From positions 6,014,001 to 6,078,000 of the forward strand of contig CP036526.1 of the NCBI GenBank assembly GCA_007741555.1: a stretch of DNA of 64,000 nt, written 5' to 3'. This DNA is from Stieleria marina (GTDB lineage: Bacteria > Planctomycetota > Planctomycetia > Pirellulales > Pirellulaceae). The notes beneath the pieces are model-generated. The model saw nothing but the letters and a program-made list of their open reading frames with translations, was not told where the DNA came from and made no database searches. Both the position numbers and the translations under genes were made by a program. Below, one piece after another: positions 23,905-33,763 of the stretch. The first letter of the stretch is position 1; each line of letters starts with the position of its first letter.

Positions 23905-25062
23905 ATGGCTAATCCCAATAACGTTCCACTCTTAGATATCAATCGCGATAACGCTCCCCACCAAGACGAATTTGTCGAAGCACTCGCCAAAGTCGTCGAA
24001 AGTGGACGCTTTCTCTTCGGCCCCGACGTGGTCGAACTCGAACGCGAAGTCGCTGGCTACAGCCAAGTTGAAAACGCCGTCGGATGTGCTTCCGGCAGCG
24101 ACGCTCTGCTGCTGGCGTTGATGGCACTGAACATCGGGCCAGGCGACGAAGTCATCGTGCCCAGCTTTACCTTCTTTGCGTCGGTCAGCTGCATCACGCG
24201 ACTTGGTGCGACGCCCGTCTTTGTTGACATTCGTCCTGACACGTTCAACGTTGACGTCGACAAAATCGCCGAAGCGATCACGCCCAACACAAAAGCCATT
24301 ATCCCGGTTCACTTGTTTGGCCAATGCGCCGAAATCGATCGCATCTGCCAGATCGCCTGCGAGAACGACATCCCGGTTGTCGAAGACGCCGCTCAAGCGA
24401 TCGGTGCTGCCTACCACTCTCGCCCAGCGGGTTCCTGGGGAGCCGTCGGTTGCTTTAGTTTCTATCCGACCAAAAACCTGGGTGGCATGGGCGATGGCGG
24501 CATGATGACATCGTACGACGCCGCCATGGCCGATCGCTTGCGATTGTTTGCCGGCCACGGAATGCGACCACGCTACTACCACCAAGTCGTCGGCATCAAT
24601 AGTCGCCTGGACACGTTCCAAGCGGCCGTGCTGCGAGTCAAACTTCGCGACTTGCCCAATGCGGTTGAAAAACGATCCGACATCGCTGCTCGCTACAGCC
24701 GACTGCTATCCGATGCCAACCTAGTGGGCGACGATCAGTTGACGATGCCACACCAAGATCCCAACGCATTTCACGTTTGGAATCAGTTCGCAATCCGAGT
24801 TGCCGGTGGACGCCGCGACGACTTGCGTGCTCATTTGTCCGAACGAGGTGTCGGCAGCGAGATTTACTACCCGGTGCCGATGCACAAACAAGAGTGCTTT
24901 CAGTACCTGAAGGTCGATGGATCCAATCTGCCCGAAACGGAAAAGGCCTGTGCAGAAGTTCTGAACTTGCCAATTTTCCCATCGCTCACCGAAGCCGAAC
25001 AAATTCAGGTCGTTGACACGATCGCCAATTTCTACGCTGCTTCGGCACGCATGGCTGCCTAA
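23905..25062 (+). CDS. DegT/DnrJ/EryC1/StrS-family PLP aminotransferase
   Basis: The 385-residue protein belongs to sugar-nucleotide aminotransferases, which make amino sugars for surface glycans using PLP. Seen: VGCASGSDALLLAL, PSFTFFASVSCITR, VEDAAQAIGA and the Schiff-base Lys190 in CFSFYPTKNLGGMGDGGM, with GHGMRPRYYHQVVGINSRLD and a C-terminal VPMHKQECF. Length is typical. No other sugar-nucleotide gene lies beside it, so the substrate cannot be inferred. A terminator hairpin follows at 25111, separating it from dapF. Confidence 0.93.
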   Translation: MANPNNVPLLDINRDNAPHQDEFVEALAKVVESGRFLFGPDVVELEREVAGYSQVENAVGCASGSDALLLALMALNIGPGDEVIVPSFTFFASVSCITRLGATPVFVDIRPDTFNVDVDKIAEAITPNTKAIIPVHLFGQCAEIDRICQIACENDIPVVEDAAQAIGAAYHSRPAGSWGAVGCFSFYPTKNLGGMGDGGMMTSYDAAMADRLRLFAGHGMRPRYYHQVVGINSRLDTFQAAVLRVKLRDLPNAVEKRSDIAARYSRLLSDANLVGDDQLTMPHQDPNAFHVWNQFAIRVAGGRRDDLRAHLSERGVGSEIYYPVPMHKQECFQYLKVDGSNLPETEKACAEVLNLPIFPSLTEAEQIQVVDTIANFYAASARMAA

Positions 25063-25110
25063 AACCAGTTACCGCGGAGCAGCCGACTCGCCTGCGACCG
25101 AACCAATTCA

Positions 25111-25145
25111 AACGCCAACGAGTCTCTACTCGCTGGCGTTTTTTT
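25111..25145 (+). terminator. intrinsic terminator after the DegT aminotransferase
   Basis: A near-perfect stem (AACGCCAACGAG paired with CTCGCTGGCGTT, one mismatch) with a short loop, followed directly by a T-tract. It ends the aminotransferase transcript 49 bases after its stop. Confidence 0.85.
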
Positions 25146-25204
25146 GTGTCCGCCCCGCCAGCAGTTTGGTTCCCAAATCGATTTAGGCCCCGTAAGATAA
25201 TCGC

Positions 25205-26059
25205 ATGAAATTCACAAAAATGCACGGTGCTGGCAACGATTACGTCTACGTCGATTGCTTCAACCAAACGATCCCCGATAACGTCGCCGAACTGGCTCGC
25301 AAGATCTCGCACCGCCACTTTGGTGTCGGCGGCGATGGACTGATTTGCATCCGGCCAAGCGACGTTGCCGACGCCCGCATGCAGATGCTGAACGCTGACG
25401 GTAGCGAAAGCGAAATGTGCGGAAACGGCATTCGTTGTGTCGCCAAGTTTGCCTACGACCACAATCTCGCTCGTAAGAAGTCGATGCGAATCGAAACCGG
25501 TGCCGGTGTCTTGGATTTGGAACTCTCCACGGGCGACGATGACCTGGTCCACGAAGTCACCGTCGATATGGGTGCGCCGGAACTGGAGGCAGCCAAGATT
25601 CCGACAACATTGACCGACAGCGGCCGCGTCGTTGATCACGCCGTGGAATTTGATGGGCATCAGTTCAACGTGACATGCGTGTCGATGGGTAATCCGCACT
25701 GCGTTATTTTTGTCGAAAAAGCGACCGACGAACTGGTGCTGGGCTTGGGGCCCAAGATCGAAAACGACCCGCGATTCCCCCATCGCATTAACGTCGAATT
25801 CATCGAAGTGATTTCGCCAACGGAAGTCCGTCAGCGAACGTGGGAACGAGGTTCCGGTGAAACCTGGGCCTGCGGAACGGGCGCATCGGCAGTTTGCGTC
25901 GCGGGCGTTTTGACGGGACGCACTGAGCGAACGATTTTGAATCACCTTCTCGGTGGTGACCTGACGTTGCAGTGGGATGAAGCGTCAGACCACGTCAAGA
26001 TGACCGGTGGAGCTACCGAAGTCTTTTCGGGCGACTGGGACGAATCCCTCGATGCCTGA
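25205..26059 (+). CDS. dapF: diaminopimelate epimerase
   Basis: The 284-residue enzyme interconverts LL- and meso-diaminopimelate in lysine and cell-wall precursor synthesis. Both catalytic cysteines are seen: Cys72 in [10 protein letters not shown] and Cys223 in [12 protein letters not shown]; the start [15 protein letters not shown] is typical. Length is normal. The stop overlaps the xseA start (ATGCCTGA, 26052-26059), so the two are translationally coupled. It is not linked to other lysine genes here. Confidence 0.96.
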   Translation: MKFTKMHGAGNDYVYVDCFNQTIPDNVAELARKISHRHFGVGGDGLICIRPSDVADARMQMLNADGSESEMCGNGIRCVAKFAYDHNLARKKSMRIETGAGVLDLELSTGDDDLVHEVTVDMGAPELEAAKIPTTLTDSGRVVDHAVEFDGHQFNVTCVSMGNPHCVIFVEKATDELVLGLGPKIENDPRFPHRINVEFIEVISPTEVRQRTWERGSGETWACGTGASAVCVAGVLTGRTERTILNHLLGGDLTLQWDEASDHVKMTGGATEVFSGDWDESLDA

Positions 26060-27254
26060 GAAAGCAATTTCGGTTGCCGACCTGACGCTGCACATCAAAG
26101 CGATGGTCGAAGAACTGTTTCCGTCCATGTGGGTCGCAGGAGAGATTTCCGACTTGGTGCGCGCTCGCAGTGGCCATGTTTATTTCACCCTGAAAGATGA
26201 ATCCGCACAGATTCGATCCGTGATGTGGCGAAGCAGTGCGGAACGATTGAATTTTGATCTCGAAGACGGCCAAGCAGTGCTGTGCTTTGGCAATTTAGAA
26301 GTCTATGCACCGCGTGGGACGTACCAGTTGGTCGTCCGCAAAGCTCAACCGCAGGGCCTCGGTGCGTTGCAATTGGCGTTTCAAAAACTGCAAGCCAAAC
26401 TGGCCGCCGAAGGTCTCTTTGCGGCCGAACGGAAACGCCCGCTTCCCGAATTTCCTCGCCGGCTCGGGATCGTCACCAGCCCGACGGGAGCGGCAGTCCG
26501 AGACTTTTTGCAAGCGGCGGCGAATCGCTTTCGTGGTGTCGAAATTGTCGTCATACCAGCACTGGTGCAAGGCCAGGGAGCAGCCAAATCGATCGTCGCT
26601 GGTATTCGTGCCGCCCATCAAATCACGCCAGCCTTGGATGTGGTCATCGTTTCGCGCGGTGGCGGTTCGCTGGAAGACCTTTGGTGCTTTAACGAAGAAC
26701 CTGTCGTTCGCGCCATTGCCGAAAGCCGTCTGCCAACAGTGTCGGCCGTCGGACACGAAATCGACGTCACCTTAGCGGATCTGGCCGCAGACGTTCGTGC
26801 ACTGACTCCGACCGACGCGGCAACTCACGTCTTGCCTGATGGCGAACGTTTGCTCAGCGCCTATCAAAACCTTTCGCAGCGGCTTCATCGATCGATGCGA
26901 AGCAACCTGGCCGATCGGCAATTCCGCATCGACGCGCTATCAAACCGTCCTATCCTGGCGCGACCGCACGAATTCATTCAGCAACGCCGGCGTGACCTGG
27001 ACGAATTGGATGCACGGGCGCGGCGAGCTGCTTGGTCCCAGTTCCAACAAGCCAGGTCAAAACTCTCATCGTCCGCAGCGTCTTTGTCAGCCTTGTCGCC
27101 GTTGAATGTGCTCACACGCGGCTACAGCGTTACGCTTAATCAGGACGGCCAGGCGATTCATGACGCCAATGAAGTTCAAGTCGGTGATACGATCGAAACC
27201 AAGCTGCACCTAGGTACCGTCGAATCGACGGTCGTACGAAGATCGACTTCTTGA
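26052..27254 (+). CDS. xseA: exodeoxyribonuclease VII large subunit
   Basis: From ATG 26052 the protein has 400 residues, near the family norm. It has an N-terminal OB-fold ([28 protein letters not shown]), a central catalytic part with [20 protein letters not shown] and [20 protein letters not shown] and [14 protein letters not shown], and a helical C-terminal part ending LTRGYSVTL. ExoVII degrades single-stranded DNA with the small subunit XseB. No xseB follows: the next gene is a pseudopilin after about 200 bases. The start overlaps the dapF stop, which fixes it. Confidence 0.95.
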   Translation: MPEKAISVADLTLHIKAMVEELFPSMWVAGEISDLVRARSGHVYFTLKDESAQIRSVMWRSSAERLNFDLEDGQAVLCFGNLEVYAPRGTYQLVVRKAQPQGLGALQLAFQKLQAKLAAEGLFAAERKRPLPEFPRRLGIVTSPTGAAVRDFLQAAANRFRGVEIVVIPALVQGQGAAKSIVAGIRAAHQITPALDVVIVSRGGGSLEDLWCFNEEPVVRAIAESRLPTVSAVGHEIDVTLADLAADVRALTPTDAATHVLPDGERLLSAYQNLSQRLHRSMRSNLADRQFRIDALSNRPILARPHEFIQQRRRDLDELDARARRAAWSQFQQARSKLSSSAASLSALSPLNVLTRGYSVTLNQDGQAIHDANEVQVGDTIETKLHLGTVESTVVRRSTS

Positions 27255-27458
27255 TCGCTAGCTAGCTGATTCGACCTGTGGTCAAGCCAATCAAAACCTG
27301 ACGCGTGAAGTGTTTTCCCCCATTCGATAGCCGGGTTGCGCCACATTCAGCAATCCCCAAAAGAACGCTCTGCTGGCGTTCACTCCGGCGGTTGGCTCCG
27401 TCTTTCCTGCCTCTCGGCCGCATTTTAACGGCGCCAAGCGGATACACTGAATAGCGAA

Positions 27459-28031
27459 ATGAATCATTCGCACACCTCGTCCCGCGCCGCCGTCACCCTA
27501 ATCGAACTGCTCGTTGTACTGTCGATCATCGGCATTCTGATTGGCTTGATGTTGCCGGCCATCCAAAACGCTCGAGCGAGAGCTAGACAGACGCAGTGCA
27601 TGAGCCGCCTACGACAGTTCGGACTCAATCCCCGCGCCGCGAGACAAGGCGGCATCGACGTGTGCCCCGATTCGATTGAAGGCTACGGCTACTTTTACAA
27701 TCCGGTCCTGTACACCGAACCATTTAAAGACAACACGACGACGACTCTATTGTTCTTTGAACACGCTGGTGGAAGGTTGCATTCCACCCAACCGAAGCCA
27801 CCAAATCCAGACAATCCGCTGGACTGGTTTTCACCTGCGAGCATCCAGTCCCGGCAGACTTGGGCCAAGTGTCAAAAGTACATTGCAACCAAGCGGCACA
27901 TCGGCGAAACCGCCAATTACCTCTATTTGGACGGTCACGTTGCGACGATTCCCTCGCGAGTGATTGAAGACTGGTGCAACCAGGGATTTAACTTCGCACT
28001 GAAAGGAAAAGGGGCCCCGCCGAGCCGGTAA
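27459..28031 (+). CDS. DUF1559-like type II pseudopilin
   Basis: The 190-residue protein has a type IV prepilin-like N-terminus ([20 protein letters not shown], with the processing Glu) and a short C-terminal domain whose motif [14 protein letters not shown] is the signature of planctomycete DUF1559/H-X9-DG pseudopilins. Full-length DUF1559 proteins are often about 300 residues, so this is a short member. Localisation would be inner membrane until processed. No pilus assembly genes flank it; it precedes the beta-oxidation block by about 360 bases and is probably independent. Confidence 0.85.
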   Translation: MNHSHTSSRAAVTLIELLVVLSIIGILIGLMLPAIQNARARARQTQCMSRLRQFGLNPRAARQGGIDVCPDSIEGYGYFYNPVLYTEPFKDNTTTTLLFFEHAGGRLHSTQPKPPNPDNPLDWFSPASIQSRQTWAKCQKYIATKRHIGETANYLYLDGHVATIPSRVIEDWCNQGFNFALKGKGAPPSR

Positions 28032-28393
28032 AACGCCGCCACAAAGGCCCCTCATAATCCCTTATTTTCGCATTGCGTGATTTTACTTGCCTTTGCGGCT
28101 CGGGCGACGTAGGATAGATTGCATGCGGTGAGGAGCGGATTCGGCTCGGTTTCCCGCCTTTCTTCGCCTGCACGCCCTCGTGGGTAGTCCCGTTGGACTT
28201 GTACCACGCTTATCTCGGGCGTTGTCACGATCATTCATTGAAGCATTGCCATCACTTGGCTGCTGAGCCGACAGCCTCTCTGGTCGGTTGCTGAAAATTC
28301 TCGCGCCCGTCCAGCAGGAACGGTCTTGTCGTCATCGTGTGACGATACCGGTCATTCACGGATGAAGTCTCTCAAGTTTGAGGGAGCTCCGAG
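28032..28393. other. 362-base region ahead of the beta-oxidation genes
   Basis: No convincing ORF. A palindrome TCGTCA-N5-TGACGA lies at 28329-28345, 49-65 bases before the acyl-CoA ligase start, a plausible regulator site, and GAGGGAG serves as ribosome-binding site for the ligase. I see no RNA gene. Confidence 0.4.
28329..28345. promoter_or_regulatory. candidate operator palindrome upstream of the beta-oxidation genes
   Basis: Six-base perfect arms TCGTCA and TGACGA with five bases between. The position fits a promoter-proximal operator, but the match to any known regulator (FadR, PsrA) is not established and a short palindrome of this size can arise by chance. Confidence 0.25.
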
Positions 28394-30163
28394 ATGCGTC
28401 AGCTACCTGCCAACACCAACGAACCACGCCACATCGGCGGACGAGTCCGTTCAAGACGTGGACCACGATTCGATCGAGACAATTCACGGCGCGGACTGTC
28501 GCACTACCGCGACGTGCCTGCGTTTGGATTGCTTTCCCACGCAGCGTCAACGATTCCCGATCGTGATGCAGTACGTTACGGCGAAGAAACCTGGAGCTAT
28601 CGTCGTATCAACGATGCAGCCATCCAGTGTGCTGCCATGCTGCAACGAATCGGCATCCAGCCTGGCGATCGTGTTGGCATTCTGTTGCCCAATGTGCCCG
28701 AATACATCATCGCGCTCAATGCGATCTGGCGAGCAGGTGGCATTGCCGTCGCCATCAGCCCGTTGATGGTCGGCGACGAAGTCGAAACGTTACTTCGTCA
28801 GACCGGTTGCCGACATGTGGTGTGTTTGGATTTGCTTTCGCATCTTTGCAATGGAGATCCGGACTTAATCGATCACATGCTGTTGGTGTCCATCCGTCAG
28901 CACCTGCCTGCGTACAAGCAGTTGGGTTACCTCTGGATGCGACATCAGCACACCGGACATTGGTCGATCACGTCCAACGAACGCATCGATTGGTTCTGGG
29001 AAGCGATGGAAGCGACCACGAACCGCTGGCGCCCTATCACCATCGATCCGGAAATCACGGCCGCCTATATCTTGCCCACCGGTGGAACCACCGGCGCCCC
29101 AAAAGCAGTCACCCTCAGCCACACCAATTTGGTTGCCAATGCGTGGCAGCAGTACAAGTGGACCGACGAATCGTTTGGCACCGAAACGATGATGGCGATC
29201 TTACCGTTTTTCCACAGCTACGGACTGTCCACGACCGTGATGGCCGGGGCGGCGATGGGAGCAACTTTGGTGCTGCACCATCGCTACCACACGACCAAAG
29301 CGATTCAGTTAATCCAACAGCATCGCCCAACTGTCCTGCATGCGGTGCCTGCCATGTTGATCGCAATGAACCAGCGACTGCGAAGACATCCTGCCAACCT
29401 GAGCAGCATTGACTGGGTGATCTCCGGTGGAGCTCCTTTGCCCGAAGACGTCGGCCGCGAGTTTTCCACGCACAGTGGCGCGCTGGTTGTCGAAGGCTTT
29501 GGACTTTCCGAAGCATCGCCCGTGACGCACGTGGGACATCTTTTCCGAGAGGCTCGTTACGGAGTCATCGGCTTGCCGCTACCCGAAACCGAGTGCCGAA
29601 TCGTAGAAACGCAAAACGGCGACGTCGAATTGTCTGACGGCAATGTCGGCGAGCTACTCATTCGCGGGCCCCAAGTCATGCTCGGGTATTGGAACAACCC
29701 TGTCGCCACCGGCAACGCGATTCGCAACGGCTGGTTGCACACCGGTGATTTGGCAATGCGTCACGCCGATGGGTATTTCAGCATCGTTGGCCGCAAGAAA
29801 GACCTCGTCATCACGTCCGGCTACAACGTCTATCCCTGCGAAGTCGAAGAAGTCATTCGCCAACACGACAGTGTCCAAGACGTCGCAGTGATCGGTGTCC
29901 CAGACGCTTCCCGAGGCGAAATCGTCAAAGCCGTCGTGGTTCTAAAGAAAGGACACGCTTGGGACGAAGACGGCTTGCGCCTGCTTTGTCGCAACTCCCT
30001 GTCTAAACACAAACGTCCGCGTCTGTTCCAGCAGTGCAAAGGCGAATTACCCAAAAATTTTCTCGGCAAAGTCGTTCGCCGACACCTGCGTGACGCCCCG
30101 CCGATCCCACCGTTGCCAGCCAACAACATTGGAAATCTGCCGACCAACCAGGAGGCCAACTGA
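28394..30163 (+). CDS. AMP-forming acyl-CoA synthetase (fatty-acid activating)
   Basis: The 589-residue protein has the ANL-family signature: the adenylation motif YILPTGGTTGAPKAVTLSH, GFGLSEASPVTHVG, WLHTGDLA and the C-terminal KKDLVITSGYNVYP and NFLGKVVRR. It activates a carboxylate, most likely a long-chain fatty acid, to an acyl-CoA. Context supports this: it overlaps a thiolase gene, then a FadJ-type fusion and an acyl-CoA dehydrogenase. ATG 28394 is preceded by a clear AGGGAG. The N-terminal ~35 residues are Arg-rich and unlike the family. Confidence 0.92.
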   Translation: MRQLPANTNEPRHIGGRVRSRRGPRFDRDNSRRGLSHYRDVPAFGLLSHAASTIPDRDAVRYGEETWSYRRINDAAIQCAAMLQRIGIQPGDRVGILLPNVPEYIIALNAIWRAGGIAVAISPLMVGDEVETLLRQTGCRHVVCLDLLSHLCNGDPDLIDHMLLVSIRQHLPAYKQLGYLWMRHQHTGHWSITSNERIDWFWEAMEATTNRWRPITIDPEITAAYILPTGGTTGAPKAVTLSHTNLVANAWQQYKWTDESFGTETMMAILPFFHSYGLSTTVMAGAAMGATLVLHHRYHTTKAIQLIQQHRPTVLHAVPAMLIAMNQRLRRHPANLSSIDWVISGGAPLPEDVGREFSTHSGALVVEGFGLSEASPVTHVGHLFREARYGVIGLPLPETECRIVETQNGDVELSDGNVGELLIRGPQVMLGYWNNPVATGNAIRNGWLHTGDLAMRHADGYFSIVGRKKDLVITSGYNVYPCEVEEVIRQHDSVQDVAVIGVPDASRGEIVKAVVVLKKGHAWDEDGLRLLCRNSLSKHKRPRLFQQCKGELPKNFLGKVVRRHLRDAPPIPPLPANNIGNLPTNQEAN

Positions 30164-31464
30164 TGATTACTTCTCAACCACTTGCCGTCATCGCGGGAGC
30201 CCGCACGCCTTTCGCAAAGTCGTTTACCAGCCTCAGTCGCGTCGACGCGGTCGCACTTGGACAACATGCCGTCCGCGCGGCGATGACCCGCGCTGCATTG
30301 GCGGGCCCCGATATTGACGAACTGGTCATGGGCAATGTTGCTGGACCAGCCGACGCAGCCAACATCGCTCGCGTGATCGCATTGAAATCAGGACTACCGA
30401 TCGACCGCATTGCCCATACCGTCAACCGGAACTGTGCTTCAGGAATGGAATCGATACTAAGTGCTTGGCAAGCGATCGATGCTGGCCGCGCAAAACTGTG
30501 CGTGGCAGGCGGAACGGAATCGATGTCCAACATCCCGCTGCTGTTTCGCCCCGAAGCGGCAAGGCTGTGGATGCAGTTGGCCAAGAGCAAAACGATTCTT
30601 CAGCGAATCAAAACTCTGGCGTCGTTTAGACCTCGTCACTTCAAACCGCTCGTCGGCATTGAACTTGGCCTAACTGATCCCGTCTCGGGATTGAACATGG
30701 GCGAAACGGCAGAAATCCTAGCGGCAGAATTCGATATCACTCGTGAAGAGCAAGACGCTTTCGCGCTGCGCAGCCACCAGAAGGGAGCGGCCGCTAGGGA
30801 ACGTTGTTTTCTCTCGGGTGAAATTGCACCGATCCAGATTCGCCCCGGCGAAGTAGTCGAAAAAGACAATGGCCCGCGCGAGGGCCAGTCGATGCAACAG
30901 CTTGCAAAGCTGCGACCATTTTTCAAAAAAGACGGCACCGTGACCGCCGGCAACAGTTGCCCACTTACGGACGGCGCCGCCGCGTTGGTGCTAGCCGGAC
31001 CAGACGACCTTTCGCGTTTTGACTGCGAACCACTCGGCTTCATCACATCGTATGCGGTCGCGGGATGCGATCCGCGTCGAATGGGATTGGGACCGGTCTA
31101 TGCGACAGCCAAGTTGCTGAAACAGACGGGACTGACAATGAAAGACTTTGATCTGATCGAACTCAACGAAGCCTTTGCCGCGCAAGTCATCGCTTGCCAG
31201 CGTGCCGCAACCAGCAAGGCGTTCGCGCAGCAAGAACTTGGAATGAGCCAACCGTTGGGCGCGTTTCCGGACGAAATTTTGAATATCCACGGCGGCGCAA
31301 TCGCGTTGGGTCATCCCGTGGGAACCACGGGAACACGCTTGATCCTGACGTTGCTGCGAGCGTTGAAAGAAAGTGGCCAACGACGCGGACTCGCAACCCT
31401 TTGTGTCGGTGGCGGGCAAGGCGTCTCCATGGTCGTCGAAACTCACTTGGGAGATAACAAATGA
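30163..31464 (+). CDS. fadI: acetyl-CoA C-acyltransferase (FadI/FadA-type thiolase)
   Basis: The 433-residue thiolase cleaves 3-ketoacyl-CoA to acetyl-CoA in beta-oxidation. Visible: nucleophile Cys91 in NRNCASGMESI, the GGTESMS motif, the GAIALGHPVGTTGTR His motif and the C-terminal LCVGGGQG. Length and context match FadI, partner of the FadJ-type protein encoded next. The start codon shares one base with the previous stop (TGATG), preceded by GGAGG, and its own stop overlaps the next start by four bases. The symbol is a family-level guess. Confidence 0.9.
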   Translation: MITSQPLAVIAGARTPFAKSFTSLSRVDAVALGQHAVRAAMTRAALAGPDIDELVMGNVAGPADAANIARVIALKSGLPIDRIAHTVNRNCASGMESILSAWQAIDAGRAKLCVAGGTESMSNIPLLFRPEAARLWMQLAKSKTILQRIKTLASFRPRHFKPLVGIELGLTDPVSGLNMGETAEILAAEFDITREEQDAFALRSHQKGAAARERCFLSGEIAPIQIRPGEVVEKDNGPREGQSMQQLAKLRPFFKKDGTVTAGNSCPLTDGAAALVLAGPDDLSRFDCEPLGFITSYAVAGCDPRRMGLGPVYATAKLLKQTGLTMKDFDLIELNEAFAAQVIACQRAATSKAFAQQELGMSQPLGAFPDEILNIHGGAIALGHPVGTTGTRLILTLLRALKESGQRRGLATLCVGGGQGVSMVVETHLGDNK

Positions 31465-33656
31465 ATAACGTGACCTACAAAAACTTCACTGTCACCGTCG
31501 ACGCTCGCGGCGTTTGCCAGATCGTTCTTGACGTGCCCAATCGTCCGCTCAACGTGTTGGATCACAGTGTAATGACCGAACTGGCATCCATCGTCAGCGA
31601 TCTGGAAACCAGCGACACGATCAAAGTGGTCGTCTTTCGCAGCAGCAAAGAAAGCGGCTATTTGGCGGGGGCGGACGTGTCAGCGATCGCAAATATCCAG
31701 TCGCCGCAACACGCTGCGCGTTTGATCGAAAACGGCCAACTGCTGTTTCAGCGGATTGAATGGCTGCCGATGAAAAAGGTAGTGGTCATCCACGGACCGT
31801 GCTTGGGTGGCGGACTGGAGATGGCGTTGGCGTGCGACTACATCATCGCTCGCGATAACAGTTCTACCAAAATCGGGCTCCCCGAAATCAAGCTGGGCGT
31901 GATCCCCGGTTGGGGCGGAACGCAACGACTGCCTAAGCGAGTTGGATTGCAAAACTCGCTATCGATGATTTTGCAAGGCAAACACTTGGATGCCAAAGAA
32001 GCTTTGAACATCGGACTGGTTGATCGTGCGATTCCGCCCGAGGATTGGGCCGACGGGGTGGAGCAGTTCATCGACAACATCGTTTCGGGATCATTGAATT
32101 GCTCGCCACGAAGTCATCGCAAGTGGACAACGCGCCTGCTGGACAACACCAGTTTGGGACGGGCGATCGTCTTTCGTGCGACTGGCAAAAAGATCGCCGC
32201 GAAGACAAAAGCGTTTCCCGCCTTGAAGTCAGCCCTCAAAGCGATCAAATCGGCTTACGTGCGGGGCAAAGACGGTTTCTTTGTCGAACGAACCGAATTC
32301 ACGAAGCTCTTGTCGACACCCACTTGCCGAAACCTACTGGGACTATTCTTTGCACGCGAAAAGGCTCGAAGCCCCAAAACATGGACCGTCGACAGCGTTC
32401 GAGCGGCCCACGAAATGCCTATCCAACGCGTCGGCGTCATCGGCGCCGGTGCGATGGGGGCTGGGATCGGACAGTTAGCCGCACTGCGCGGATTTGACGT
32501 GGTAATCAAAGAAGTCAACGAGGACGCCGCGACGCAAGGACGACGACGGATCGACGTTTTGATCAATTCGCTGGCAAATCGCAAAGGCTGGAGCGATTTC
32601 CAACGCCGCGATTTGACACAAAAGATCACCGTCACCTGCGACGACGATCTGCTACGACAATCTGACTTGATCGTCGAAGCCATTGTCGAACGCATGGAGA
32701 CAAAACAGGCTGTCTTTAGTGAGCTCGATGCCATGGTTGGCCAAGACACCATTCTGGCAACCAACACGTCTTCGCTTTCGGTCGACACCATGGCCATGGC
32801 GGTTTCGCGGCCGGCAAACTTTGGCGGCTTGCACTTCTTCAATCCCGTCCAACGGATGGAGTTAGTCGAAATCGTACAAGGCAAAGCAACCAGCGACGCC
32901 ACGGTTTCGCGATTGGTCGCGTTCGTTCGGGCCATGGGAAAAACGCCGATCGTCACGTCCGACTCACCGGGATTCTTGGTCAACCGCGTGCTGTTCCCTT
33001 ACTTAGGCGAAGCCATTTTGATGGTGCGTGAAGGCTACGACGTGGCCAAAATCGACAAAGAGCTCCGGCGTTTTGGCATGCCGATGGGACCGCTGGAATT
33101 GCTCGATCAAATTGGCCTGGACGTCGCGTTGCACGTCGCCGGCTCACTTAGCGAAGTGCTCTCGGGAGTCGAACCGGTTGTCGAAATGCTTCAGATGATG
33201 GTGGATGACGGCAAGCTTGGTAAGAAAACGAATGCGGGTTTCTATCGCCATTCAAATGGCCGTCGTGGCGAAGTCATCGAACTGGCAATTAGCACGCAAC
33301 CAAAGAAATTTGCGGAAACATTTCTAGACGACTCGCTAACTCCCATTCAACGTCGTTTGGTGTATCCGATGTTAGCCGAAGCGATCAAGTGTCACGAAGA
33401 ACGCGTCGTTGTCGAAGCGTGGGCGATCGACTTGGCAATGGTCCTGGGGACAGGCTTCGCGCCGCATCTGGGCGGCCCGCTTCATGTGGCCGACTCAATC
33501 GGCGTGCAAACATTGCTAACGAACATGGAATTTCTTCAAGAGCAGTGTGGCGACCGGTTTGCACCACCAGCCACTTTGACACGAATGGCAAAGGAGGACG
33601 GGAGTTTTTTTGAAACTGACGACACCCTCGATCACAGTGCGACCACAACGAACTAG
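31461..33656 (+). CDS. fadJ: bifunctional enoyl-CoA hydratase / 3-hydroxyacyl-CoA dehydrogenase
   Basis: The 731-residue fusion does two steps of beta-oxidation. The N-terminal crotonase domain (about 1-190) has the oxyanion segments GYLAGADVSAI and GPCLGGGLEMALAC and LPEIKLGVIPGWGGTQRLP with the catalytic Glu. The C-terminal dehydrogenase has the NAD fold GVIGAGAMGAGIG, catalytic His in FGGLHFFNPV, and SDSPGFLVNRVL. Domain order and length match FadJ/FadB. The start lies inside the thiolase stop (ATGA overlap), so the pair is coupled. Confidence 0.94.
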   Translation: MNNVTYKNFTVTVDARGVCQIVLDVPNRPLNVLDHSVMTELASIVSDLETSDTIKVVVFRSSKESGYLAGADVSAIANIQSPQHAARLIENGQLLFQRIEWLPMKKVVVIHGPCLGGGLEMALACDYIIARDNSSTKIGLPEIKLGVIPGWGGTQRLPKRVGLQNSLSMILQGKHLDAKEALNIGLVDRAIPPEDWADGVEQFIDNIVSGSLNCSPRSHRKWTTRLLDNTSLGRAIVFRATGKKIAAKTKAFPALKSALKAIKSAYVRGKDGFFVERTEFTKLLSTPTCRNLLGLFFAREKARSPKTWTVDSVRAAHEMPIQRVGVIGAGAMGAGIGQLAALRGFDVVIKEVNEDAATQGRRRIDVLINSLANRKGWSDFQRRDLTQKITVTCDDDLLRQSDLIVEAIVERMETKQAVFSELDAMVGQDTILATNTSSLSVDTMAMAVSRPANFGGLHFFNPVQRMELVEIVQGKATSDATVSRLVAFVRAMGKTPIVTSDSPGFLVNRVLFPYLGEAILMVREGYDVAKIDKELRRFGMPMGPLELLDQIGLDVALHVAGSLSEVLSGVEPVVEMLQMMVDDGKLGKKTNAGFYRHSNGRRGEVIELAISTQPKKFAETFLDDSLTPIQRRLVYPMLAEAIKCHEERVVVEAWAIDLAMVLGTGFAPHLGGPLHVADSIGVQTLLTNMEFLQEQCGDRFAPPATLTRMAKEDGSFFETDDTLDHSATTTN

Positions 33657-33763
33657 GGACCGATCGCAAATTTGCAACGCTGCCACCTCGGCTTCACAAA
33701 AAGCGTTTGGTGAACGGCGTCGCACAATGAACACACAAACATTTTTCACGAAGGAGCTTTGTC

